From Phytophthora colocasiae (taxonomy: Eukaryota > Oomycota > Peronosporomycetes > Peronosporales > Peronosporaceae): a stretch of DNA of 64,000 bases. Below are positions 51,393-60,393 of the stretch, one piece after another (the first letter of the stretch is position 1; each line of letters begins with the position of its first letter). The DNA lies in the NCBI GenBank assembly GCA_018806915.1, contig JAGKQI010000064.1, positions 1,488,001 to 1,552,000 of the forward strand, in the 5' to 3' direction. The notes under the pieces are model-generated. The model was not told where the DNA came from and did not search any database. It saw only the letters and a program-made list of their open reading frames with translations. The position numbers were made by a program, and so were the translations under genes.

Positions 51393-54102
51393 AATGTGCT
51401 AGTACTTGCACTGCGAAAAGTATAAACAGAATTTTGAGGATGCGCTTTCACTTGCTGTAGTTTGAATGCTGGAGCTGACAGCCACTTGTGCGTTGTAACA
51501 GTACCGGTACCTGTAGCTACTAGCCCTTGGGTGTACACTGTACGTTGCTCATTAAGCAATTCTCAGCCTTGGAGCTGCTTGGTTTTCGCCATCTTTTGTT
51601 GCGTCCTCCGTCGAGTTTTTGCAAAATAAAAAGAAGCCTGGCCTTCGAATGCCACGTCACATGTAGCGACTTGGTTCACCGCCGCCGAGACGCCTCGGTT
51701 GACACTGGGAATTTGACTGGCACTGCCAGTCTGGCATGAGTCGAAGGTCCTGTGGCGTACAGTACAGTTACATGTACCGTACACATGTATCCGATATTAA
51801 TGCATATGTACCTCCAGTACTGCATGCGCATGCTCTGAGAAGAGACCATCCGCAGCACGTTTCCTAGGCCAGCAACTCTCGATGCGTTCTCAGTGAGAAG
51901 TTCTCACAAGCGTTTCGTTGCGTGTCGACAAGGTGAAGCTTCCGATGCACATGAACACTGCACTGTACTAACACAGGCGAGCAGTGTTACTCTGTGCAGG
52001 AAGCCCCTCGCTGTATCAAGTGCTGCGATCCAGTATGAAATCCAGTGTCGAGACATTTTGAAACGAACAACAAGTGATGCGACTCGCATTGCGCTTCATT
52101 CAGGCCCTTCTTAAACCTCGGAGCCAATGCATTACAGTACCTACATGCATAAGGCTTACCACTAGCGTACAGCGCGGTTCATAACTGCATGCATGGATAT
52201 CGCCTCGGGGGCAAAGTGTGCCGCTGCGGCACTGCCGGCACTGCCGCACAACGCCTGCGCTGACCGAAAGCAGCAGCAACAGGTTTGACTTCGCCTTCGA
52301 TGGTAAGCTTTGATGATAGAGTCGACAACGCTGCATGGGGAGGTGGCTACAGGCCTCGTAAAGTGGCTGCGATCGCGTGAAGTTGGCCGATGGATAGAGC
52401 GACTAGCGCATGGGGGGATGCGTTTCAGCAGGCGCGCCATGAATCGTTCGCCGCCCGGCTTTGGCGCCTTCACATATCTTGCGATGGTGCCTGCCAAGCG
52501 TGATCTGAGCATGAGTGCGCCGTGGCTGCAGAAGGAGGACGACGTTGAAGCTTTCGTTGCGGCAATCTAATCACCTCGCCGTCTAAACAGCGTCAGGTCT
52601 CCGCACTGCAGACGTTTGCACGCCACGGTGGCGTAGGGCAGGTGGCGTCGCCACCTGCTGGCCATTTCAATAACGTGACGTTCTTGGACCGATCCCCACG
52701 ATCGCTTTCGCGGAAGTGCACTTCAACGTCAAGGCGCAGACGTTCACGTACTGTACCTCCCTCCGACATGTATCGCTTGAGTCGCCCCCTACATGTAGCG
52801 CGTGACAAGCACTGCACCGAGGCTTTGCCGGTCGCGGTGCGGACGGAGGTCCTTGACCGGTGAAGCCATGAGCTGCAATCGCTCGCCGCCTTGGTGGTCG
52901 GCACTGCCGTCGCGAATGTAGCGGAGCTCGTGACACGTCCCGTGTCCCAAGGTACCTCCAGGCTGGAGTCCAGCGCCTGCTTCCTGCGCCGCACATGTTG
53001 CCATTTGACGTGCGATCTTCCGCTGTCGGTGGCCATGGTGCAGAGGCCATACCAAGCTGAAAAGATGAAGGTGGCGGGCTCTGCGTAGCCTGCATGTTCG
53101 TCCGCAGTTCACGTTGAGAAATACAAGTATCGGTCAGCAATGGCACCACAGCATAAGTCACGTTACATGTACATGTATAGTATACATTGTATACTCTACA
53201 GCCTCCACGCCTCAGCTTTTCGAGCTCGCGTTGAAGCTGACGGGCGCCGTTAGCTATCGCGGCAATCGAGCAGGCTGTGACCGCGGCAGCCGGAGCCGGA
53301 GACGGGGCCGCCTGATACGTGCCGCGCAGAGCCAGGAAGCGCTGTAATTTACGCCGCTATAGCCCCGCCTTCGCCTTTGCCTGTATGTTGTCTAGAGCTC
53401 GACGAGAAGGTTTAACTTATGAGCTCGTAGTAAAGCTACATGCAGGTGCAGCTACCTGGTAGTCTGGCCGCCACCAGGTCTGGTAATGTTGTAGGTCCAA
53501 GTCGACGCGGTCGCGGTATTGCGGTAGTCGTACAGTACGAGTGACAGTAGGCTGAAGACAACACACACCTGTCGACTCGAATGAATGGCGCACGTCCACT
53601 GGACGTGCTGGACGTCGCGTGACGATCGCCATATTCGCTCTAGCACCAATGCGGACGATCTTCTCCTGGCGCCTCTAGCTCGAGCTGCCGACGTACATCG
53701 GGTGGTGCTGTGCGTCACCTCCATTTCCATCTGCAACGGGTGAACATCTGGGGGCATTCTCATCCTGGTGGTGGCCGCTGCAAAACGCTGCATCCTGCAA
53801 CACGAACGATTAAACAGGAATTGCCATTGACGATACAGTGGAAAGCTGCACAAGAACTACAGTACACTTGTACCAGGTAGCGGTAGCGGAGCTCTTCGCC
53901 AGCGGCCGCAATACATGTACCTAGCGCGTCTACAGTTGTAAATACTTTCAGTCTGGAGGATGCGTTTGGCCTCTCTCTGTGCGAGAGATGCAGTTTTGCT
54001 CGTGATGCATGGACATGGTATTGGATGGGGCCGGCCTGACCGCTTTTCACCAGGACGGCCGCCACAATCCGATTCGCCTCGAGCACGCAGGACCTTGGCA
54101 GG
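51393..54102. other. 2.7-kb intergenic region with TACATGTA palindromes
   Basis: No convincing gene: the longest frames (up to about 165 codons, minus strand 52.6-53.2 kb and 53.8-54.3 kb) lack domains and are Arg/Ser/Thr-biased as expected from GC-rich shadow frames. It holds TACATGTA at 51769, 52790, 53164 (tandem, TACATGTACATGTA) and 53912. A TA-rich palindromic stretch at 53172-53193 (ATAGTATACATTGTATAC) follows the tandem copy. Confidence 0.45.
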
Positions 54103-55776
54103 ATGCAGCCCTCCAGCACCAGCAGCAGCGCGCACCAGGCCGCCGACGTCGTCGTGGATCCGTCGACGTCCACTCCGTCGGCCGTCGGTGCCGGACTCTC
54201 GTCCTGGCCTGAACTCAAGCAGCTCAACGCCGCCGTGACCGTCACGCCGCTGGACAACGACGCTCAGATGCGCAACCGCAAGCGCCAGCGTCCGTCGGCT
54301 CCGTCCTCGCCCACTGCTGGCAATACACTCGCGTCCTTCCCTACGCCGGGCGAGCTCAAGCTCGACTTTGCCGGCTTCGAAGTCGGCAGCAACGCCGCTT
54401 CTACCTCCTTGTCACTCGCCACCACCTCGTCCGCCATGACGTACCCCGCTGCGTCGGCCGGATACGGCAACACTACGGAGAGCTACTCGCCCGCAGTGTC
54501 TACTGACGACGTGCTCACTTTCCTCAAGAGTCTGCAGCTCGCGCAGGACGCGGCTGCATTGACGCTGGCGGCGCAACGCCTCGCACAGGACGGATTCGAC
54601 TCGGTACTCGGACTGGCGTTCGTGGCCGTGAGCGAGCTGCAGCGCGCCGGTATTGCTGACGCCCAGCTTGTCTGGCAACAGGCTCGCCGTGATTTCCAAG
54701 CCCGGCGGTTCCAAGGCCCCGGCGTGCTCTCACCGTCCTACACGGTGTCTCGGTGGTTGGAGCTCTGTGGCATCCCCAAGGCCAGCACCTTCGAGTACTC
54801 TGAGTACCTCGTCCGTCTGGGCTACTCAGCCGTACGGGACCTCGAGTTCATCCTCCACGACCAGCGTGCGCTCGCCGTCTTCAAGGTCGGCCACAGCCGT
54901 CTAGTAACGCACTGCATCCAGGCGGCTATCAATCAGCAGCAACAGTTGCAGGTTGCCAACTACCAGTACGGGTCACACGGCCCCAACGTGTACACTGCCG
55001 GATCTTCAAGCGCGCTGCTTCAACCACTGGACATCCAGCGTGAGAACGAGTTTGACGTACAGGCGTACGACAGCTTCCTGGAGGCACTGATCGAGCCTAC
55101 GGATGCCGAGAGGATGCAGCAACAGCGCTACACGGCGCCAGGTGCCATCACCCTCGGACGTGAGAGCGATGCGAACCGCGTCAACCTCATGGGTACGGCC
55201 GATGTGTTCGGTAGCCGTATGAGCTTCGGTGGCGTGTCATCACCCGTGCCATCCAACATGCCACTACGTCTGCTCCCTCAGGAGCACCTGCAGTTGCTGT
55301 ACGAAGCGGTGAACTTGCCGCGCCCCAACCCGTGCCGCCGCGGCAAGAAGATCTACTGGTCGGTGCTAGCCACTGGTGGTATGAAGGAGGAGCGCTTTGC
55401 TCTGTTAACGCAGTTCACTGCCGCTGAATTGCAGAACGCGTACCTGCGTCAGTTCGAACTGCCAGCTAGCAACCCCGTGAAGATGGACGCCTGGAGCGAA
55501 GACAACATCCAACAGCTCGAACACGCTGTCAAGGACCCTCGATGCCGTCATTTGTCCAAGGTGTGCTGGGAGATGCTGGCTACGGGTCGCACGGGCGTCG
55601 ATGAGTATGCGCCTCTGTCCAAATTCACTGCGTCGCAGTTGCGCTCGCGGTTCCGCTCCTTGTTCGGCGACAAACGCCCGCAGAAGTTGCGCCAGAAGAA
55701 GCAAATGCTGAAACTGCAGCAACAGCAACAACAGGAGCAGCAAAATAGCGCGATGAAGAACGAGCGCTTGGTTTAG
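54103..55776 (+). CDS. tandem SAM-like and Myb-like domain protein
   Basis: 557 residues. The disordered Ser/Thr/Ala-rich N-terminus carries a nuclear-localisation-like RNRKRQR (57-63). Residues 132-198 and 213-278 look like two SAM domains (STDDVLTFLKSLQL ... and YTVSRWLELCGIP ...). Two related helical modules follow at about 380-440 (LRLLPQEHLQLLYEAV) and 450-520 (WSEDNIQQLEHAV ... RFRSLF) with SANT/Myb-like spacing. The tail is Lys- and Gln-rich. A nuclear regulator or scaffold is likely, but no orthologue can be named. The start is the first ATG in frame. Weak point: domain calls rest on pattern, not profile search. Confidence 0.75.
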   Translation: MQPSSTSSSAHQAADVVVDPSTSTPSAVGAGLSSWPELKQLNAAVTVTPLDNDAQMRNRKRQRPSAPSSPTAGNTLASFPTPGELKLDFAGFEVGSNAASTSLSLATTSSAMTYPAASAGYGNTTESYSPAVSTDDVLTFLKSLQLAQDAAALTLAAQRLAQDGFDSVLGLAFVAVSELQRAGIADAQLVWQQARRDFQARRFQGPGVLSPSYTVSRWLELCGIPKASTFEYSEYLVRLGYSAVRDLEFILHDQRALAVFKVGHSRLVTHCIQAAINQQQQLQVANYQYGSHGPNVYTAGSSSALLQPLDIQRENEFDVQAYDSFLEALIEPTDAERMQQQRYTAPGAITLGRESDANRVNLMGTADVFGSRMSFGGVSSPVPSNMPLRLLPQEHLQLLYEAVNLPRPNPCRRGKKIYWSVLATGGMKEERFALLTQFTAAELQNAYLRQFELPASNPVKMDAWSEDNIQQLEHAVKDPRCRHLSKVCWEMLATGRTGVDEYAPLSKFTASQLRSRFRSLFGDKRPQKLRQKKQMLKLQQQQQQEQQNSAMKNERLV

Positions 55777-56042
55777 GAGTGAAAATGAATGCTGTAGTCA
55801 ATAAAATGTGCATTTCCATGTCAACAAAGGAGATACCTGACCACGTTGAAGTCAATTTTATGGTGTTAGGCCGTCGTGATTCCAGGGCATCAAGAGCTTC
55901 TCGACAGTCGAATGCGTTCGCGTTCACATGGGAAAGGCACAAATGTACTGAACGGGCTTGCTGCATTAGGATGAATAGATTGAGCTTGCAGCTTGCTATA
56001 GTTTCTAAGCTATTGAGACATAAAATACTTAGGTGACGACGT

Positions 56043-56771
56043 CTAGTGCACCGCCTGGTTGTTGCCACGGCCGAGCGGCGTGACGGCGGTGGCCTCGCAC
56101 AGGTTGTTGTTCTTGGCCGCCTCGGGGCACTCCACCTTAGCGAGTGCCACTTTGTCTTTGACGCAGTCGGTCGGATCAGCTTCACTCTCTGGTTTAGCTG
56201 TGTTGGCCACGGTCGAAGTAAGAGACAACGATCGACGCAGGGAGTGGGCATTGCGCCGCAGGAAGGAAATCGGCTGCTTGGCTGCCGCGAATGAGAGCGC
56301 GTGGCCACTCGTCGGCTTCTCAATGAAATGCTTCGAGATGACTTGCTCCAGTTGCACGCGTGTCTCCGTAGCGACCGAGTCTTTCTCGGGTGAAGCAGCT
56401 ACGGGGTCGCGCCAGTAGTAGCGCTGCCATGAGAAGAGCGCTTTGCCCCATTCCTGTCGGTCTTCGCCACTGCAGGCACTGAACTCGACGCGTTCGACGT
56501 TGCCTAGCGTGTACGATCGGTCCTTGACGAACACCTTGCGGGTCTCGAGGTAGAAGCTGTGGGGCACGCCGTCTGTGCGCTTCTGCGCCTTGACAGTGAT
56601 CTTGCAACCTGAAAGCCGAACTTCATTCAGACATTTAACACAGTCCGCCGACGCGTACTGGCGCAGGAATCCGTCTTCGAGCGACAGATAGCGCACGGTC
56701 GGGCGATTGCGCTTGTCGTGCACGATGAGGTAACCTTGACGTGTCATTTCGGAACGGGTGTCTTCGATCAA
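56043..56771 (-). CDS. PH-domain protein
   Basis: 242 residues. Residues about 9-118 match a pleckstrin-homology fold: MTRQGYLIVHDKRNRPTVRYL at the start (first two strands), FLRQYASADC, a middle with RSYTLGNV, and the closing helix EDRQEWGKALFSWQRY with the invariant Trp. The rest is Arg/Ser-rich (RRNAHSLRRSLSLTS) and probably disordered. PH domains bind phosphoinositides or proteins at membranes. The start could also be Met9 (56747), which is directly before the first strand. Convergent with the SAM-protein gene. Confidence 0.8.
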   Translation of the reverse strand: MIEDTRSEMTRQGYLIVHDKRNRPTVRYLSLEDGFLRQYASADCVKCLNEVRLSGCKITVKAQKRTDGVPHSFYLETRKVFVKDRSYTLGNVERVEFSACSGEDRQEWGKALFSWQRYYWRDPVAASPEKDSVATETRVQLEQVISKHFIEKPTSGHALSFAAAKQPISFLRRNAHSLRRSLSLTSTVANTAKPESEADPTDCVKDKVALAKVECPEAAKNNNLCEATAVTPLGRGNNQAVH

Positions 56772-57280
56772 CGGGGAGGAGAATTGGCGATTGGGTTCGA
56801 GTGCTTAGAGGCTTGAAATGGTTGGCAACGCTGCGAAAGTCGGCGGTTGCGCTGGACTTGTCCGGCTCAAAGATAGCTTAACTTTTGCGGTGCAGCGAAA
56901 CGACCCAAGGACGAGCGAGCAGCAGCAGCAACTTTGGCAATGAATGGGACGTGCAAATGGAGAAATGAGGGCGACTCCGTTTCGCCAGCCAGCCGCTCAG
57001 TCCCACCTCGCTCGCTTCTCCATGCATGGTGATACATGTAGCGACGGCAGCAGAGCGAGGCTAAAGAGCAGCACACGGGGGCAGATGGCTATGACCATCG
57101 GACGACAGCGACAACGAGACGAAGGAGAGCCATGCGAGAGTAACAGCTGCAGCTCCTGATGCCAGGCAGAAGGTTTCCAGGAGCGAACGCCGAATGGATT
57201 ATTGAAATTAAGTTAGGTTGTATGATATTGACACCGAAAGAGCTCCACGGAGCAAACCAGAGGCAGCCGGTGTCGCTCGC
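56772..57280. other. spacer upstream of PH gene
   Basis: Promoter side of the PH gene, with TACATGTA at 57033-57040, then the 3' flank of the small membrane protein. No gene seen. Confidence 0.45.
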
Positions 57281-57568
57281 TCAGCTCGTTAGCAGCCAGT
57301 GTTGAAGAACTACAAAGTAGATGAAGGCACACACCAGTAGCGTCATGCTGGTCGCCAGGAACTTGGACAGGAAACACTCACGGCCCACGTCGTCCATGTC
57401 CTCCTCGTCTTGGTCGTCATCGTCTATTAGCAACGCGCGTTGATGTAGCTCCGCGTTGTGGCGAGTTTTCAGCAGGAGCTGCCCACTCGTCAGAGGCTTA
57501 AAGCTATTCTGCCGCTTGTGCTTCTCTGCAATTTGAATCGCGCACTCGGACGTCGACATCTCGACCAT
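57281..57568 (-). CDS. small tail-anchored membrane protein
   Basis: 95 residues. The hydrophilic N-terminus has an acidic run (LLIDDDDQDEEDMDD). A single hydrophobic helix at about 69-91 (KFLATSMTLLVCAFIYFVVLQ) ends four residues from the C-terminus. This is the layout of tail-anchored proteins, with the N-terminus in the cytosol. The composition and clean anchor argue for a real gene. No family recognised. The start could be Met1 or Met4. Confidence 0.6.
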   Translation of the reverse strand: MVEMSTSECAIQIAEKHKRQNSFKPLTSGQLLLKTRHNAELHQRALLIDDDDQDEEDMDDVGRECFLSKFLATSMTLLVCAFIYFVVLQHWLLTS

Positions 57569-58384
57569 CGTTCTAGTAGCAATTGCTATTAACTCAAACT
57601 GTCAAGCCAAAAGAGAAGCGTATAGGGCTGCAGCAGTTTCCCCAGTTGAGAGCGAGGAACTGCACATTGGAACTGTTGCAAGTCTAAACCTGGACGTCCA
57701 GCAATAGGAAATCCACATACAAAAAGTGTCCAGCAATAGGAAATCCACATACAAAAAGTGCTACGTATGGCTGCTTTTCACATACATATTGTACTCTGAC
57801 GTGTAGCCACTTCAACCGACCATCACTCAGAGCCAGTTGTTCTTATTGGCTAGTTCAGCACAATCGACTCAGATGGAGGGGGTGAAAGGTGACAACATGT
57901 AGCTCTGTCTGAAGAGTTTTTGTCTGGGGTGAAGACTCCTTTTGATGAGGATGGAAAACCAAGAAAGGAAGACTTGAATGCAGGTATATACGAAGACATG
58001 TTCATCTGGAACTTTGATCCCCTGTATATAACTGTCTTGGTGATCTCAAAAATACCAGGACTGATGTTGACGTGATCGAGATGCCATCCATCCCAAAAAC
58101 CTGTATTACTAAATACAATATGACAGGTTTTTCTTGGGTGGAGAGTGAAGGACTTTGAAGGGGCGAATGTTTGTTTGCATTATTCAATCAGAGCAATAGA
58201 AGCGATATCGCTCGCGCCTTCCGTCGCTAGCGACCTCCCTGTACGTGAAAGGCGTCTGCAAGTGGCCCCACCGCGTTCTTGACGTAGAGAGCTACAGATT
58301 GAGCCTAATTCGCGCCTCAAGGAGCTAAAATCCGTGCCAGGACACTCCTTTAAAGAGACCCCAACCAAGAGATCAGCTAAGACC
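57569..58384. other. spacer with decayed coding fragment and initiator-like site
   Basis: It holds a tandem repeat at 57696-57759. At about 57900-58160 a protein-like stretch (TPFDEDGKPRKEDLNAGIYE, then FSWVESEGL in another frame) looks like a relic of an unidentified gene or transposon. GCATTATTCAATC at 58177-58189 could be an initiator for the zinc-finger gene. Confidence 0.4.
57696..57759. repeat. perfect 32-bp tandem duplication
   Basis: Two adjacent identical 32-base units beginning GTCCAGCAATAGGAAATCC (57696-57727 and 57728-57759). Confidence 0.9.
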
Positions 58385-59782
58385 ATGAGTAGTGCCGTCG
58401 CAGCCTCCACGATCGCATCTTCGTCCTCTTCTACTAGTGACAGCGCATTGCCACCCACGAAGCGTCAGAGACTCAACCAAGAAGGCGCCTCCGCTGCTGC
58501 TGAAGCTATGAAGGAAGACGTGTTAGATGCTTCGACCGCCGAAAACACAGGTGATAACACTCAGAAGAACTTCTCAAATGTGGAGCTCAGTCTACAAAAG
58601 GACCCATCCTGGATGCTGACCGACGTGGAGAGTTTCGGTTCCCTCGGGCCTATTCCGTCCATGAACGCAGTGCTGGAGAAACGCTCGACCAGTCAGTTCT
58701 CGATCAGCTCGTTGTTGCCATCATCCGTTAGTGTTTCAACTACAGAAACAACTGCCAAGGCCACAGACAACTTGGATACAGCAGAGGCCACTACGGACAA
58801 TGAAGGACAAGGGTCTGCGACTACGACGACTGTAGTGCCAACGCTGGTTGAGGGATCAGGTGGCAACACAAAGTACATGGACCCTACAACGGGCGAGTAC
58901 ATGTACCCGGAGAATGTCAAGCCTATGAGTTTCGTTGACAAGCAGCGACTGGTGCAGAAGATTACAATGCTGCCCAGCCAGTATCTCCGTGGACTTATGG
59001 ACGTTATTAGCAAGTACCAGCCAGATACTGTGCGGCAGATCGATGACGATGGCTACGCGTTTGATCTTGGTCAGATGAACGAGAACACCGTGTGGGCTAT
59101 CAGCGACTACGTGAAGGAGTCGATGATTGAGTTGGATGGATACATTAAATCTCTCAACCAAACGGGTATCAATCTCACTACAGACGACGAACATCAAGAC
59201 GGGATCGTCCTTACAGCTACGAGTGCATCCGCTAGTCCGTCCAGTTCCAGTAGTGTCCACCACCTTAGCGATTCTTTGGCGCTTAACACGACCAAGATGT
59301 CGGCCATCACGAATAACGAGAACCAGAACAAGTTCCTTGAGCAAGTGGAAATGTACTCCAAGCCGAAGGTGACCAAGTCGCGCGTAAAGCCAAGCAAGAA
59401 GCACGAGTGTCCGACATGCAACAAGCAGTTCCGCGGGCGATCTGAGCTCCAGAACCACATCCGAACACACACAGGCGAGAAACCGCTCAAGTGCTCGTAC
59501 GACGGTTGTACCAAGCGATACGCACATAGTTCAAACCTGCGCGCACACGAACGTACACACGCCGGTATCAAGCCATACACATGTCACTACGACGGATGTG
59601 GCAAGAGCTTCGCTCACTCCGTGTCACTAAAGGAACATATTTGGATGCACGCAGGTTTCCAGCCGTACGTGTGTCCGTACGAAGGCTGTCAGAAGAAATT
59701 TACACAAGTGTCAAACTTCGCACGGCACAAGAAAACACATGAGAAGGAGGAGAATGAGCATTCCGTCGAGAGCGACAATTAA
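58385..59782 (+). CDS. NET-domain and C2H2 zinc-finger protein
   Basis: 465 residues from 58385; an upstream in-frame ATG at 58334 would add 17 residues. The N-terminus is Ser/Ala-rich with a basic cluster (TKRQRL). Residues about 180-245 match the NET (extra-terminal) domain of BET proteins: PMSFVDKQRLVQKITMLPSQ, then the acidic block DDDGYAFDLGQMNENT and a closing helix. Four C2H2 fingers occupy about 339-450: CPTCNKQFRGRSELQNHIRTH, CSYDGCTKRYAHSSNLRAH, CHYDGCGKSFAHSVSLKEH and CPYEGCQKKFTQVSNFARH, joined by short linkers, two of them TGEKPLK/AGIKPYT. It should bind DNA and recruit partners through NET. No bromodomain is present. Low-complexity Ser/Thr segments separate the domains. Confidence 0.88.
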   Translation: MSSAVAASTIASSSSSTSDSALPPTKRQRLNQEGASAAAEAMKEDVLDASTAENTGDNTQKNFSNVELSLQKDPSWMLTDVESFGSLGPIPSMNAVLEKRSTSQFSISSLLPSSVSVSTTETTAKATDNLDTAEATTDNEGQGSATTTTVVPTLVEGSGGNTKYMDPTTGEYMYPENVKPMSFVDKQRLVQKITMLPSQYLRGLMDVISKYQPDTVRQIDDDGYAFDLGQMNENTVWAISDYVKESMIELDGYIKSLNQTGINLTTDDEHQDGIVLTATSASASPSSSSSVHHLSDSLALNTTKMSAITNNENQNKFLEQVEMYSKPKVTKSRVKPSKKHECPTCNKQFRGRSELQNHIRTHTGEKPLKCSYDGCTKRYAHSSNLRAHERTHAGIKPYTCHYDGCGKSFAHSVSLKEHIWMHAGFQPYVCPYEGCQKKFTQVSNFARHKKTHEKEENEHSVESDN

Positions 59783-59872
59783 CTAAGTAGTAAACTTACT
59801 TCGTAGCCAAGCAGCCCTGATGATGATAATAAGCACACAACTGCACTTTTACTATTCATTTATCTTCTTTTT

Positions 59873-60196
59873 TTACTCGACATCCGCCTGACCCCGAGGC
59901 TTGGACACTACCAGTGTACGCTCTCGTCCCGCCGTCTCGAACTTGGCGATGAGCAACGAGCGTTTATTCGTCTCGAGACGCACAGTAGGCAGCGGTTGAT
60001 CTTCATCCGGTTCAACTGCGTCATCCTCGTCCCCCTCAGCGAATTGTCCCAAGTCAATGGCCTTCTCAGCGATGCAAGTGAAGAATCCGTTCTTCTGACT
60101 GTCTGCAGTGTACGCGAGGTCTCCCTCCGCCTTCAGCAGTAGCCCATGGCCGTCGTTCAGCACCAGCCCCAGTTGTGTGTCGCCCATTATTGTCAC
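59873..60196 (-). CDS. Ragulator LAMTOR4/5-like small protein
   Basis: 107 residues. The alternation of strands (LGLVLNDGHGLLLKAEGDL), a helix with Cys and Ala (NGFFTCIAEKAIDLG), then two strands (TVRLETNKRSLLIAKFE, RTLVVSKP) has the order and length of roadblock-type Ragulator subunits. LAMTOR4 or LAMTOR5 fits best. An acidic insertion (EGDEDDAVEPDED) separates helix and strand. These proteins hold the Rag GTPases and TORC1 at the lysosome. Remote similarity only; a structure prediction is needed. Convergent with the zinc-finger gene. Confidence 0.5.
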   Translation of the reverse strand: MTIMGDTQLGLVLNDGHGLLLKAEGDLAYTADSQKNGFFTCIAEKAIDLGQFAEGDEDDAVEPDEDQPLPTVRLETNKRSLLIAKFETAGRERTLVVSKPRGQADVE

Positions 60197-60393
60197 TCGA
60201 AAGCTTCTTTTGGGATGGCACTAAACTAAACTCCCGCTTGTTAATGACATGTACCGTCTTTTCATAACAGGGAAGATTCTACTGCACCTTTTACCACACT
60301 TCCCTTTAAAATTCAATATAACTATTAATTCTGACAGACTGGGGTTGAAGGTGCTTTTCTCCAAAGAAGACTCAATAGCAGATTCGGCCCAAG

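Noticed and set aside
52593..53161. Overlapping 147- and 164-codon minus-strand frames
   Set aside because: No domain, no initiator, Arg/Thr/Ser-biased; two frames open over the same GC-rich DNA point to chance.
55625..56323. 232-codon minus-strand frame between SAM and PH genes
   Set aside because: Overlaps the ends of two better-supported genes and has no domain.
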